DNA of 8,719 nt from positions 1 through 8,719 of the forward strand of contig JAISPV010000020.1 in the NCBI GenBank assembly GCA_031274665.1, written 5' to 3'. The position numbers were made by a program, and so were the translations under genes. The DNA comes from Candidatus Methanoplasma sp. (GTDB taxonomy: Archaea > Thermoplasmatota > Thermoplasmata > Methanomassiliicoccales > Methanomethylophilaceae). Below the pieces are notes generated by a model, which was not told the origin of the DNA, searched no databases, and was given only the letters and a program-made list of their open reading frames with translations. Positions 1 through 6,069 of the stretch are shown here, one piece after another; position 1 is the stretch's first letter, and each line of letters opens with the position of its first letter.

Positions 1-607
1 AATGGGAAGATACTACGGACAGAGTGAAGAAAGGTTAAGAGATCTGTTCAAGGATGCGGAGGCGAGCGCGCCGAGCATAATATTCATTGATGAGATAGAT
101 TCGATAGCTCCGACGAGGGGCGGCGATTCCCAGGCATGGGAGAGGGTGGTGGCGCAGCTGCTGACGTCGATGGACGGTATCGAGAGTATGAACCGGGTGA
201 TGATAATGGCGGCGACCAACCGCCCCGATATGATCGACCCGGCCCTGCTCAGGCCCGGAAGGATGGACCGAATGATACTTGTTGGCAAACCCGGCACGGA
301 AGCGCGCAAGAGCATCCTGAGAGTGCACACCGCGAAGATGCCGCTCAAGGGTGTGGACCTCGAAACGATCGCAAGAATGACGGAAGGATACGTGGGTGCG
401 GACATCGCGGCGCTCTGCAGGGAGGCCGGGCTGTCTGCGTATCGGAGGGACAGCGCCGCGCAATACGTGACCGACAGGGACTTCAAGGCCGCATTGAGCA
501 TCGTCGGCCCGTCGGTGGACGAGTCCACTTTCGAAAAGTATGAATTATTGAGCAAGGAGATGAGGAAGCTTCATACAGGCTGGAGCGACGATCCCTTCTA
601 CAGGTGA
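1..607 (+). CDS. Cdc48/VAT-type AAA+ ATPase, C-terminal AAA domain (5' truncated)
   Basis: This is the C-terminal ~201 residues of a AAA+ unfoldase; the reading frame is open at the window edge, so the N-domain, any first AAA domain and the Walker A loop lie outside. Numbering from the first visible Met: aromatic pore loop YYG (4-6) followed by QSEERLR, Walker B SIIFIDEID (25-33), sensor-1 region AATNRPD (70-76), arginine-finger segment LLRPGRMDR (82-90), then the helical lid with GYVGADIAALCREA (129-142). Cdc48 proteins use ATP to unfold substrates, and archaeal ones can feed the 20S proteasome. The last three residues, FYR, fit the hydrophobic-Tyr-X proteasome-docking motif. Oddly, the pore-loop segment resembles D1 of archaeal Cdc48 more than D2 (usually WVGESE). 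It may therefore be a divergent paralogue or a single-AAA protein. PAN is less likely because its equivalent segment differs. It ends in TGA, 4 bases before the PRC-barrel gene, so the two are probably co-transcribed. Confidence 0.93.
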   Translation, partial: MGRYYGQSEERLRDLFKDAEASAPSIIFIDEIDSIAPTRGGDSQAWERVVAQLLTSMDGIESMNRVMIMAATNRPDMIDPALLRPGRMDRMILVGKPGTEARKSILRVHTAKMPLKGVDLETIARMTEGYVGADIAALCREAGLSAYRRDSAAQYVTDRDFKAALSIVGPSVDESTFEKYELLSKEMRKLHTGWSDDPFYR

Positions 608-611
608 TAAA

Positions 612-851
612 ATGGAAGGCAGGATGTTCAGCAGAGACCTCATAGGCAAAGAGGTCGAGACGATAACCGGGCGCTCGGTCGGGACCCTGGAAGATCTGGT
701 GATCGATACCGACGACGGCTCCATCAGATATCTTCTGATATCAACGGCGGAGAATGTGGTCGGAGGGTCGCACAAGGTGGATGACAAGGGAAGGATCGTA
801 GTGGAGACGGACCGCATAAGGGTTGACGGGAACAGGCTGATCATCAACTGA
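612..851 (+). CDS. Single-domain PRC-barrel protein (79 aa), first copy
   Basis: This small cytosolic protein is essentially one PRC-barrel. It has the typical opening LIGKEVETITGRSVGTLEDLVID, a strand pair IRYLLIS, and a closing IRVDGNRLIIN. PRC-barrels are small beta-barrels that act as protein-interaction modules. In haloarchaea, short PRC-barrel proteins (CdpB) work in FtsZ/SepF-based cell division; extending that role here is inference. The ATG at 612 is preferred because a GGTGAT Shine-Dalgarno-like sequence (603-608) precedes it by three bases. An internal ATG at 624 is possible but much farther from that site. The gene starts 4 bases after the AAA+ ATPase stop, so it is probably its operon partner. 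Its last 8 bases overlap the end of the convergent elp3 gene. A second, divergent PRC-barrel gene lies at 4754. The family is clear; the function is not. Confidence 0.9.
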   Translation: MEGRMFSRDLIGKEVETITGRSVGTLEDLVIDTDDGSIRYLLISTAENVVGGSHKVDDKGRIVVETDRIRVDGNRLIIN

Positions 852-2391
852 GGTCTTTGACCATGTAAGGTTCTTCCAGGACATATCCCAATGATCTGTA
901 GTATCCTCTCACACCGATGCCGCCGGTGATCCTCATTTTCTTCTTGCCGCAAAGGGTTGCGATGCGTTCCGCCTCAAGCATCAATTCCTTTCCGAACCCC
1001 CTGTGCTGCCAGTCCTCGCCGTCGGACCCTATCGAAGCTATCTTTCCGAAGACCTTCAGTTCCCTGACGGTCGCGGTCTCTGTGCTGTCCGTTCTCAGTC
1101 TCGCATAGCCGACTATCGAGTCGTTGTACTCCAGAGAGATGAATCTCTCCGTGCCGCCGCTCGCGGCGTATTCGGTCACTTTCTGAACGATGAGGTCCGG
1201 ATCCTCAAGGGCTTCGCCCGTATGCCCGACCTCTCTGCACCTTATGCATCTGCAGTAGATGCCGCGCTCCTCCATATTCTCTTTCACAAGCTGGCGTATG
1301 TTGCTCTTAAGGATCCCGGCGGCTATCTGCGGAGCGGGGATGTCCCTTTCTATCCTTTGTATCCTGACATATTCCGGGACGGCGGATTTCATCGCCGACA
1401 GGACGCTGACGGCCGTATCGACATCGTACGGCACATATTCCCCCCTGCTCCACATCTCATAGAGTTCGGTCCCGGATATGACCAGGGTCGGGTAGAACTT
1501 CAACATGTCAGGGCGGAAATCGGGATCTTCGAAAACGCGCCGGAAACATTCGATATCCTTCTCCGGATCGGATCCCGGGAGTCCGGGCATCATGTGGTAG
1601 CACACTTTCAGGCCATGGTCCTTGCACGATCTGGTGGAATCCACCACTTCTTTTATTCCGTGGCCCCTTTTTGATATAGAAAGAACAAGATCGTCAAGTA
1701 TCTGTACTCCGAGCTCCACCCTCGTCGCGCCCAGCATCATCGCCATCTCGGCCTGTTTGTCGCCGAACACATCGGGCCGGGTCTCGACGGTCAGGCCGAT
1801 GCACCTGTGCTCTGATGTCTCGTTCTTCTTCTGTGCATCTTTGAGGTCCGATGACGGCCCCCCGTTCATCGCATCAAAGCATCTTCTTACGAACCATTCC
1901 TGATACTCCGTGTCTCTGGATGTGAAGGTCCCGCCCATGATGATAAGGTCGATCTTGTCCGTCTTGTGGCCTATCGCCGTGAGCTGGCCGATGCGGTCCT
2001 TCACCTGAAGGAAGGGGTCGAATCCGTTCCTCTCTGCCCTTCTGGCGGCGGGTTCCTTTCCGGTATATGATTGCGGAGACCCGTTCTCGACCCCTCCGGG
2101 ACAGTAAGCGCACTTCCCGTGCGGGCACGGATGGGGCGAGGTCATAACGGCCACGACAGCGACGCCGCTTATCGTGCGCACGGGTTTTTTGACAAAGAAC
2201 GGCTCAAGGAGCTTCCTGTCCTCAGGTTCGATCTCTTTCAGAATGCTTGAGTTCTGAGGCACAGCCGCCAGCCCCAGTTCGCCGCAGAGCTTTATCTTTA
2301 GTCTTTGGACGCCTTCTCTGTCCTTCACGGCCCCGCTCTTCACGGCAGAGATCAGCTTCAGGCTGAGTTCTCTTGTGCGTTCTTCACTCAT
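844..2391 (-). CDS. elp3: Elp3 tRNA uridine(34) acetyltransferase (radical SAM plus GNAT)
   Basis: Elp3 uses radical SAM chemistry and acetyl-CoA to build carboxymethyl-type modifications at wobble U34 of tRNA. In archaea it works without the eukaryotic Elongator partners. The 515 residues match the family length. In order: an N-terminal basic helical tRNA-binding region (about 1-70); a radical SAM domain with Cys89-x4-Cys94-x2-Cys97 in CPHGKCAYCPGG; a zinc-type cysteine cluster YCRCIRC (Cys380, 382, 385); and a C-terminal GNAT domain (about 395-515) with the acetyl-CoA loop QHRGFG (462-467) and GYYRSLGY (496-503). All key elements are present, so it should be active. The ATG overlaps the TGA of the upstream regulator as ATGA (2388-2391), implying one transcript and translational coupling. 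Its 3' end overlaps the convergent PRC-barrel gene by 8 bases. A natural substrate type, tRNA-Lys(TTT) with U34, is encoded in the same window. Confidence 0.97.
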   Translation of the reverse strand: MSEERTRELSLKLISAVKSGAVKDREGVQRLKIKLCGELGLAAVPQNSSILKEIEPEDRKLLEPFFVKKPVRTISGVAVVAVMTSPHPCPHGKCAYCPGGVENGSPQSYTGKEPAARRAERNGFDPFLQVKDRIGQLTAIGHKTDKIDLIIMGGTFTSRDTEYQEWFVRRCFDAMNGGPSSDLKDAQKKNETSEHRCIGLTVETRPDVFGDKQAEMAMMLGATRVELGVQILDDLVLSISKRGHGIKEVVDSTRSCKDHGLKVCYHMMPGLPGSDPEKDIECFRRVFEDPDFRPDMLKFYPTLVISGTELYEMWSRGEYVPYDVDTAVSVLSAMKSAVPEYVRIQRIERDIPAPQIAAGILKSNIRQLVKENMEERGIYCRCIRCREVGHTGEALEDPDLIVQKVTEYAASGGTERFISLEYNDSIVGYARLRTDSTETATVRELKVFGKIASIGSDGEDWQHRGFGKELMLEAERIATLCGKKKMRITGGIGVRGYYRSLGYVLEEPYMVKDLS

Positions 2392-2852
2392 TCGTTCTCG
2401 GCCCTCGCAAGGGACTGGAAATGAGATACCGTCCGCCTGTAGTTCTCCATGGCCATGTTGACGTTCGCTTCCGTGAAACTCCAGGCCTTGGAAAGGTCGC
2501 CGTATCTGATCCTGTATCCTTTCCTGACAGCACCGTCGAATTCCACATCGATACTTTCCAAGAGGTCCATGGACTTCAGTTTGTTGATGTGCCTGTATAT
2601 GGTCGGTTTGGTGGTTTCGAGAAGCGCGGCCAACTCCTCGACCGCCCAGGCCTTACTTGCGTTCTTCATGAAGAATTCCATAAAAAGCCTGTACGGCACG
2701 CTGTCCCTGACATTCGTTGCCTGCGTCTTAGGGTCATATCCTTTCGGTATGTATCCGATCTGTACCAGAAATGTCTCCGCTACGATATTCTTGTCCGCAA
2801 CAGCGTTCATCGGGGTGTTGCTGACCACTTGAAGTTCGAACAGTGTACGCAT
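2388..2852 (-). CDS. Winged-helix (ArsR-like) transcriptional regulator upstream of elp3
   Basis: A 154-residue cytosolic DNA-binding protein. Residues ~50-115 form a winged helix: YRLFMEFFMKN, then the HTH segment WAVEELAALLETTKPTIYRHINKLKSM with the recognition helix around 81-94, then a wing with basic residues (AVRKGYRIRYG). The N-terminal ~48 residues are not recognised, and the C-terminal ~35 residues are helical, probably for dimerisation. It ends in ATGA shared with the elp3 start, so it is the first gene of a two-gene operon and may regulate that operon, itself included (inference). The start at 2852 has AGGAG directly against the ATG, an unusually short spacing, but no better in-frame start with an upstream ribosome site is visible (the next Met is codon 15). 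A TATA-like box at 2884-2891 and a dyad at 2856-2874 fit a regulated promoter. Ligand unknown; fold confident. Confidence 0.86.
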   Translation of the reverse strand: MRTLFELQVVSNTPMNAVADKNIVAETFLVQIGYIPKGYDPKTQATNVRDSVPYRLFMEFFMKNASKAWAVEELAALLETTKPTIYRHINKLKSMDLLESIDVEFDGAVRKGYRIRYGDLSKAWSFTEANVNMAMENYRRTVSHFQSLARAENE

Positions 2853-2896
2853 CTCCTATTTTACAAAACAATAGTTAAGGTGGTATTTTAATTTAT
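2853..2896 (-). promoter_or_regulatory. Promoter of regulator-elp3 operon with dyad at predicted start site
   Basis: Read on the minus strand, TTAAAATA (2884-2891) is a TATA-like box. Transcription would start near 2862, leaving a leader of about 10 bases that carries AGGAG (2853-2857) abutting the ATG. An inverted repeat with five-base arms, CTATT (2856-2860) and AATAG (2870-2874), nine bases apart, covers the predicted start site, where a repressor could act. The box lies just outside the stop codon of the upstream regulator gene (TGA at 2897-2899), so this operon probably has its own promoter although it follows the thioredoxin operon in the same direction. Confidence 0.5.
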
Positions 2897-3409
2897 TCAG
2901 ACAAGACCTTTAATGTCGTCCAACGCTTTAAGGACGCTCCCCAGAGGCATGACCGGGGACACCGGGATACGAAGGATCTTCTTCACGGTGAGTGCGATAA
3001 TAGGTGCGCACACTATCGCGAGCGCACCGTCCCTTTCCGCTCTGACGGCCGCGATTATCGCGTCCTCGACGGTCGATATGGGATATTCCCTTACGGATAT
3101 GGTCCTGCCCCCCACGATCATTGTCTTAGGAAGCGATTCCATGAAGGTCGACGAGGCGATGACCGCAACGAATCTGTCGCCGTTGGGCCGGCGGATCATG
3201 TTCAGCGCCCGGATTATCTGTCTTATTGTTCTGAGATTGGGCTCACGGTTCTCTTCAAGGATCTTATACATAGTGCTTTGTGAGATCCCGGAGATCGAGC
3301 AGAACTCGCTCAATGTCATCTCAAGTTCTTCGTCGAGTATGTTCCTGAACGCTTTTTGGAAGCCGCCCTCCTCTCTGAGCATGCTTGAGATAAGATCCTC
3401 TACGGTCAT
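2897..3409 (-). CDS. XRE-type HTH regulator with a C-terminal sensor-like domain (170 aa), thioredoxin operon
   Basis: Residues ~29-72 form a Cro/XRE-type helix-turn-helix: LEMTLSEFCSISGISQSTMYKILEENREPNLRTIRQII. After a linker, residues ~78-167 look like a small alpha/beta ligand-binding domain: FVAVIAS, EYPISTVEDAIIAAVRAERDG, AIVCAP, then IPVSPVMPLGSVLKALDDI. This pattern recalls the PrpR N-terminal sensor fold and the predicted archaeal regulators of the COG1709 type; both resemblances are by eye. The ATG at 3409 is chosen because it overlaps the thioredoxin reductase stop as ATGA (3406-3409). A longer frame back to 3484 would lie inside that gene and adds only a glycine/arginine-rich shadow. 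As the third gene after thioredoxin and its reductase, it may sense redox state or a thiol-linked metabolite and control the operon (inference). No membrane segment. Confidence 0.87.
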   Translation of the reverse strand: MTVEDLISSMLREEGGFQKAFRNILDEELEMTLSEFCSISGISQSTMYKILEENREPNLRTIRQIIRALNMIRRPNGDRFVAVIASSTFMESLPKTMIVGGRTISVREYPISTVEDAIIAAVRAERDGALAIVCAPIIALTVKKILRIPVSPVMPLGSVLKALDDIKGLV

Positions 3410-4293
3410 TTGATGCCCTTTACCCCGCCGGCAGCGTTGAGCCCCGCCACAGCGCCCTCGCCCACCGCCTTGGCCAACTGCCACGGCTCGCCGGTTATGT
3501 CCCCGCAGGCGAAGACGCCGGTGACAGAGGTCTCACATTTGTTGTTTATCCTGACGGAATCGTCCGCTTCGGGCATCACGCCCAGGTCCATGGCTATATC
3601 CGCTGAAGACCTTCCCCCCAATTCTATGAAGATGCCGTCCACCTCTATCTCCCGTCCGTCCTCCAGGAGTAGCAATCTGACCCTATCTTCGCCCAGGATC
3701 ACTTTCGGCGTCTCGGTGACAGGCCTCACGCCTGTTTTCAGCGCCCTGTTCACAAGGCTCTTGTCTGCGGATATCTTTTTACTTACCCAGTATACGACAG
3801 AGGCGTATCCGGTCATGAGCTCGGAAGCCAGTGCGGCCTTTGAACCGCCGCCTATCACTGCGACCCTGAGCCCTTTGTAGAAGTTGCAGTCGCATTCTGC
3901 GCAGTAGCTCACTCCTTTGCCGAGGAACTCTTTCTCCCCCGGGATGTTCAGTTTCATCCTGGAGATCCCCGTGGCGATGACGACAGACCTGCAGAATATC
4001 TCTTCCCCGGATTCGACCGTTATCCTGAAACCGCTGCCTTCTGCAGCGGCTCTCGTCACGTCCATGTCTATGTGTCTGCACCCGAACGACAACGCCTGTT
4101 CCAGCCCTTTTTCTAAAAGGACCGGACCGTCCGTCTTCCCGGCGATCCCGAAGTAGTTCTCGATGTGGGCATCGTACAGCGCGCTGTTCTTTATCTTCCC
4201 GACGATCACCGTGTCAGCCTTTTTTCTGGACGAATGGATACCCGCCTGCAGGCCGGCGGGCCCGCAGCCTATTATCACTACGTCAGCGTTCAT
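3406..4293 (-). CDS. trxB: Thioredoxin reductase-like FAD-dependent oxidoreductase
   Basis: A full-length (295 aa) low-molecular-weight thioredoxin reductase. FAD binding: GCGPAGLQAG (9-18) with the closing motif TGVFACGD (258-265). Redox-active pair: Cys131-Ala-Glu-Cys134 in SYCAECDCNF, with a further Cys136. Second dinucleotide motif: VIGGGSKAA (146-154), a GxGxxA pattern. It would pass electrons through FAD and the disulfide to the thioredoxin encoded directly upstream, whose TGA is separated from this ATG by one base. The HRRxxxR segment that normally binds the NADPH phosphate is missing; the equivalent stretch is YWVSKKISADKS (168-179). The electron donor may therefore be NADH, F420H2 (as in the methanogen deazaflavin-dependent enzyme) or ferredoxin; the sequence does not decide. 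It overlaps the downstream regulator by ATGA. Confidence 0.95.
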   Translation of the reverse strand: MNADVVIIGCGPAGLQAGIHSSRKKADTVIVGKIKNSALYDAHIENYFGIAGKTDGPVLLEKGLEQALSFGCRHIDMDVTRAAAEGSGFRITVESGEEIFCRSVVIATGISRMKLNIPGEKEFLGKGVSYCAECDCNFYKGLRVAVIGGGSKAALASELMTGYASVVYWVSKKISADKSLVNRALKTGVRPVTETPKVILGEDRVRLLLLEDGREIEVDGIFIELGGRSSADIAMDLGVMPEADDSVRINNKCETSVTGVFACGDITGEPWQLAKAVGEGAVAGLNAAGGVKGIK

Positions 4294-4294
4294 C

Positions 4295-4606
4295 TCAGAC
4301 CGATCCGATGTATTCCATCAGATCCTCTTTGCTCCTCAGTCCCACAAGAGTGTCGATGTGGACACCGTCCTTGAATATCAGCAGGGTCGGTATCGCCATT
4401 ATTCTGAACCTTATGGAAATGGCCTCGTTCTCATCGACGTTGAGTTTTGCTACTCCCGCCTTCTTTTCCAATTCTTTAGAGAGTTCTTCCATTATGGGCG
4501 TCATCCTCCTGCAGGGGCCGCACCAAGGCGCCCAGCAGTCGATCACCGCTATTCTGTTGTCCGTAACAAACTTGTCAAAAGTGCTCCCCGTAAGTTCTGT
4601 AACCAC
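4295..4606 (-). CDS. trxA: Thioredoxin
   Basis: A canonical single-domain thioredoxin: active site WCGPC (28-32 of the 103-residue form) after VIDCWAP, cis-proline loop AIPTLLIFKDG (71-81, Pro73), and no signal peptide, so it is a cytosolic disulfide reductant. Cys24, four residues before the WCGPC motif, is an extra cysteine. I chose GTG at 4606 because GGTGA (4612-4616) sits five bases upstream and the protein then starts MVTELTGSTF, typical for the family. The TATA box at 4640-4646 would start transcription near 4618, which fits this start. The frame also has an ATG at 4630 (111 aa, adding eight N-terminal residues), but it lies only ~10 bases from the TATA box, so it is probably not transcribed. 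First gene of the operon with the reductase (1-base gap) and the XRE-type regulator. Confidence 0.95.
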   Translation of the reverse strand: MVTELTGSTFDKFVTDNRIAVIDCWAPWCGPCRRMTPIMEELSKELEKKAGVAKLNVDENEAISIRFRIMAIPTLLIFKDGVHIDTLVGLRSKEDLMEYIGSV

Positions 4607-4639
4607 GATATTCACCGAACATGCCAACATTATTAACAG

Positions 4640-4671
4640 TTAAATAGGTTTAGAACCAACAACTGCAGTTG
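4640..4671 (-). promoter_or_regulatory. Promoter of the thioredoxin operon with a 12-bp perfect palindrome
   Basis: On the minus strand TATTTAA (4640-4646) is a TATA-like box, placing the transcription start near 4618, just before the GGTGA ribosome site of thioredoxin. Thirteen bases upstream of the box lies the perfect palindrome CAACTGCAGTTG (4660-4671), a plausible activator or repressor site. A shorter interrupted dyad, GGTT/AACC (4647-4657), lies between them. The 123-base divergent interval to the PRC-barrel gene holds no recognisable gene. Confidence 0.5.
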
Positions 4672-4753
4672 ATAATGCCCGTTCCGTTTCGCGTTTTCTG
4701 CGAGACCTTAAGAATCAGGACAGCCTCCCTCACACGGCAGGACGGGCGGGAGG

Positions 4754-5008
4754 ATGCTGGAAAACATCAACAACATCAAAGGGCTGGAGATCTACGCCCC
4801 GAACGGCATCTTTGTGGGGGTCGTCGACGAAGTGATAATAGACATCCCCGGGATGGAGGTCAAGGGGTTATTCGTAGCAGATGCGAACCCGGCGCTGGTC
4901 GATGAGAATGTGTCGGTCAGCATACCCATGAGATGGGTCCAAAGCATCGGGGATGTGATATTGCTCTACAGATTCCCCAATGAGAGGATAGGTCCGGGAT
5001 CAGCGTGA
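4754..5008 (+). CDS. Single-domain PRC-barrel protein (84 aa), second copy
   Basis: A second small PRC-barrel protein: LEIYAPNGIFVGVVDEVIID (11-30), then GLFVADANPALVDENVSVSIPMRWVQSIGDVILLYRF. It has no signal peptide or membrane segment. It is only distantly similar to the copy at 612, sharing the opening fold pattern (G-x3-G-x2-D/E-x-V/I-I-D) but carrying a longer middle section. Haloarchaeal PRC-barrel division proteins CdpB1 and CdpB2 act as a pair with SepF and FtsZ; a similar role here is inference. The ATG at 4754 directly follows GGGAGG (4748-4753), a strong ribosome-binding sequence at unusually short distance. No other in-frame start exists after a stop codon at 4709. It is divergent from the thioredoxin operon, and its last nine bases overlap the end of the convergent HD-domain gene. 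Confidence 0.9.
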   Translation: MLENINNIKGLEIYAPNGIFVGVVDEVIIDIPGMEVKGLFVADANPALVDENVSVSIPMRWVQSIGDVILLYRFPNERIGPGSA

Positions 5009-5569
5009 GATCCATTTCAGCTTCGGACTTTCGCCGATAATGTCCGAGATCACGTCCAGGTCCATGCCGTACAGTTTTGACAGCTCCCAATGAAGCGACT
5101 CCATTCTGTCGGCGCCTCTGAACGCCCCCTTATTCCTTAGTTTCTCTACCGCATGTCTGTGGCCCACCACGAGGTTGTCGCTGACGAGGTTGTCCGCATG
5201 CGCCACGACCTTCTCCTCGATCGTTCTGGGCATATAATCTCCGGGAGGGAGCCCCAGTTCTTCCACGTCGGCTTCGTCCAGTCCCGCGCCCGTGTGTTTT
5301 TTAACTATTTCTACGAGTTCGGCCGGAAATCCCATCTTTCCGATCATCTCGCTGCCGACGATCGCATGCATGATGCCGTTGTCCACCGACCGGCCGATAT
5401 CATGAAGAAGGGAGCCGGCCATCACCAGCGGTCTGTCCGCCTTGATATTCTTCAGCATCTCGTCGGCAACGGCACCGACCGTGCAGCAGTGCACGATGAC
5501 TCTCTGTTTGCAGCCCGCATCCCTTAGCATTCGCAGGCAACTGGATTCATCAGGTATGCTTTTCGACAA
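5000..5569 (-). CDS. HD-domain phosphohydrolase-like protein (archaeal HDIG type)
   Basis: A 189-residue cytosolic HD-domain protein with a complete metal-ligand set: His27 (VIVHCC), His56-Asp57 (SLLHDIGR), His68 (GIMHAIVG), His92 (VKKHTGAG) and Asp126 (VAHADNL). HD proteins are usually phosphomonoesterases or phosphodiesterases acting on nucleotides; the substrate here is unknown. The layout, with a short lead-in DESSCLRMLRDAGC, resembles the archaeal TIGR00295 family (recalled, not searched). The start is taken as TTG at 5569: a G-rich GAGGGGG lies upstream and the residues from there match the family start. This makes it overlap the 3' end of trm56 by 20 bases, indicating co-transcription. 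A Met start at codon 14 would cut off the lead-in before the first HD helix. It may be linked to tRNA or nucleotide metabolism through that operon (inference). Convergent with the PRC-barrel gene. Confidence 0.88.
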   Translation of the reverse strand: MSKSIPDESSCLRMLRDAGCKQRVIVHCCTVGAVADEMLKNIKADRPLVMAGSLLHDIGRSVDNGIMHAIVGSEMIGKMGFPAELVEIVKKHTGAGLDEADVEELGLPPGDYMPRTIEEKVVAHADNLVSDNLVVGHRHAVEKLRNKGAFRGADRMESLHWELSKLYGMDLDVISDIIGESPKLKWISR

Positions 5570-6068
5570 CTGTCTTCCCCCTCTCGTTCGGTATAACTGT
5601 CATCTGCCCATCGCGATCTGAATATAGATTCTTACCGTCCGTGAACCTGTCAAGGAATATCGCCAGCGCCGCTATCTCCGAGTGCGGCTGGTTCCCGACG
5701 GAGATATTGTGGTCGGCGGCCTGGTACACTTCGAAAGGGACCTTCTCCGCACCTACGACGATGAGCAGGTCCCTGTCTCGGGAGATCTTCGGCATCGCTT
5801 CGTCCACCCTCTGTCCGTACATGGTAAGGTGTACCACCTCGCCGTCGAACTCTTTCAGCATCTTCTTCCATTGGATGCCCGTCTCTATCCTGAAATCGCC
5901 GCCGAACCTGTCCGTGACGCTTTTGACGTTCTCCTCAAGCGTCCTGTCCTCGGTGTCGACGAAGATCCCCGAGGCGCCCAATGCCCGGGAGGAGAGCGCA
6001 ACGTGTGTAGTGACCCTTTTATCTCTTTGCGGGCGGTGGCCGATCCTCAGTATCCAGATCCCGGGCAT
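5550..6068 (-). CDS. trm56: tRNA (cytidine(56)-2'-O)-methyltransferase, aTrm56
   Basis: aTrm56 is an archaeal SPOUT methyltransferase that methylates the ribose of C56 in the T-loop of tRNA with S-adenosylmethionine. The 172 residues match the family. It starts MPGIWILRIGHRPQRDKR, the characteristic family N-terminus, with THVALSSRALGASGIFVD (21-38). The SPOUT knot follows: LTMYGQ (81-86), LLIVVGAEKVPFEVY (101-115) and ISVGNQPHSEIAALAIFLDRF (122-142). The ATG at 6068 is preferred because the upstream regulator stops one base earlier (TAA at 6070-6072) and because the longer frame to 6134 adds unrelated residues inside that regulator. The three tRNA genes in this window all encode C56 in a TTCGA T-loop, so they are expected substrates. 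Operon: regulator, trm56, HD hydrolase. Confidence 0.94.
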   Translation of the reverse strand: MPGIWILRIGHRPQRDKRVTTHVALSSRALGASGIFVDTEDRTLEENVKSVTDRFGGDFRIETGIQWKKMLKEFDGEVVHLTMYGQRVDEAMPKISRDRDLLIVVGAEKVPFEVYQAADHNISVGNQPHSEIAALAIFLDRFTDGKNLYSDRDGQMTVIPNERGKTVVEKHT

Positions 6069-6069
6069 T

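Noticed and set aside
13..555. 180-codon minus-strand open frame
   Set aside because: It is antisense to the AAA+ ATPase domain, with no recognisable motif.
1003..1674. 223-codon plus-strand open frame
   Set aside because: It lies wholly antisense to elp3, whose domains and motifs are unmistakable; the composition is typical of a shadow frame and no promoter or ribosome site is seen.
2373..2891. 172-codon plus-strand open frame
   Set aside because: It is antisense to the winged-helix regulator upstream of elp3, with no family features.
3410..3484. N-terminal extension of the XRE-type regulator to 3484
   Set aside because: The added 25 residues are Gly/Arg-rich shadow inside the reductase gene; the ATGA overlap at 3406-3409 gives a natural start.
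4669..4905. 78-codon plus-strand frame overlapping the second PRC-barrel gene
   Set aside because: It is a different frame from the clear PRC-barrel protein and reads as Arg/Gly-rich shadow.
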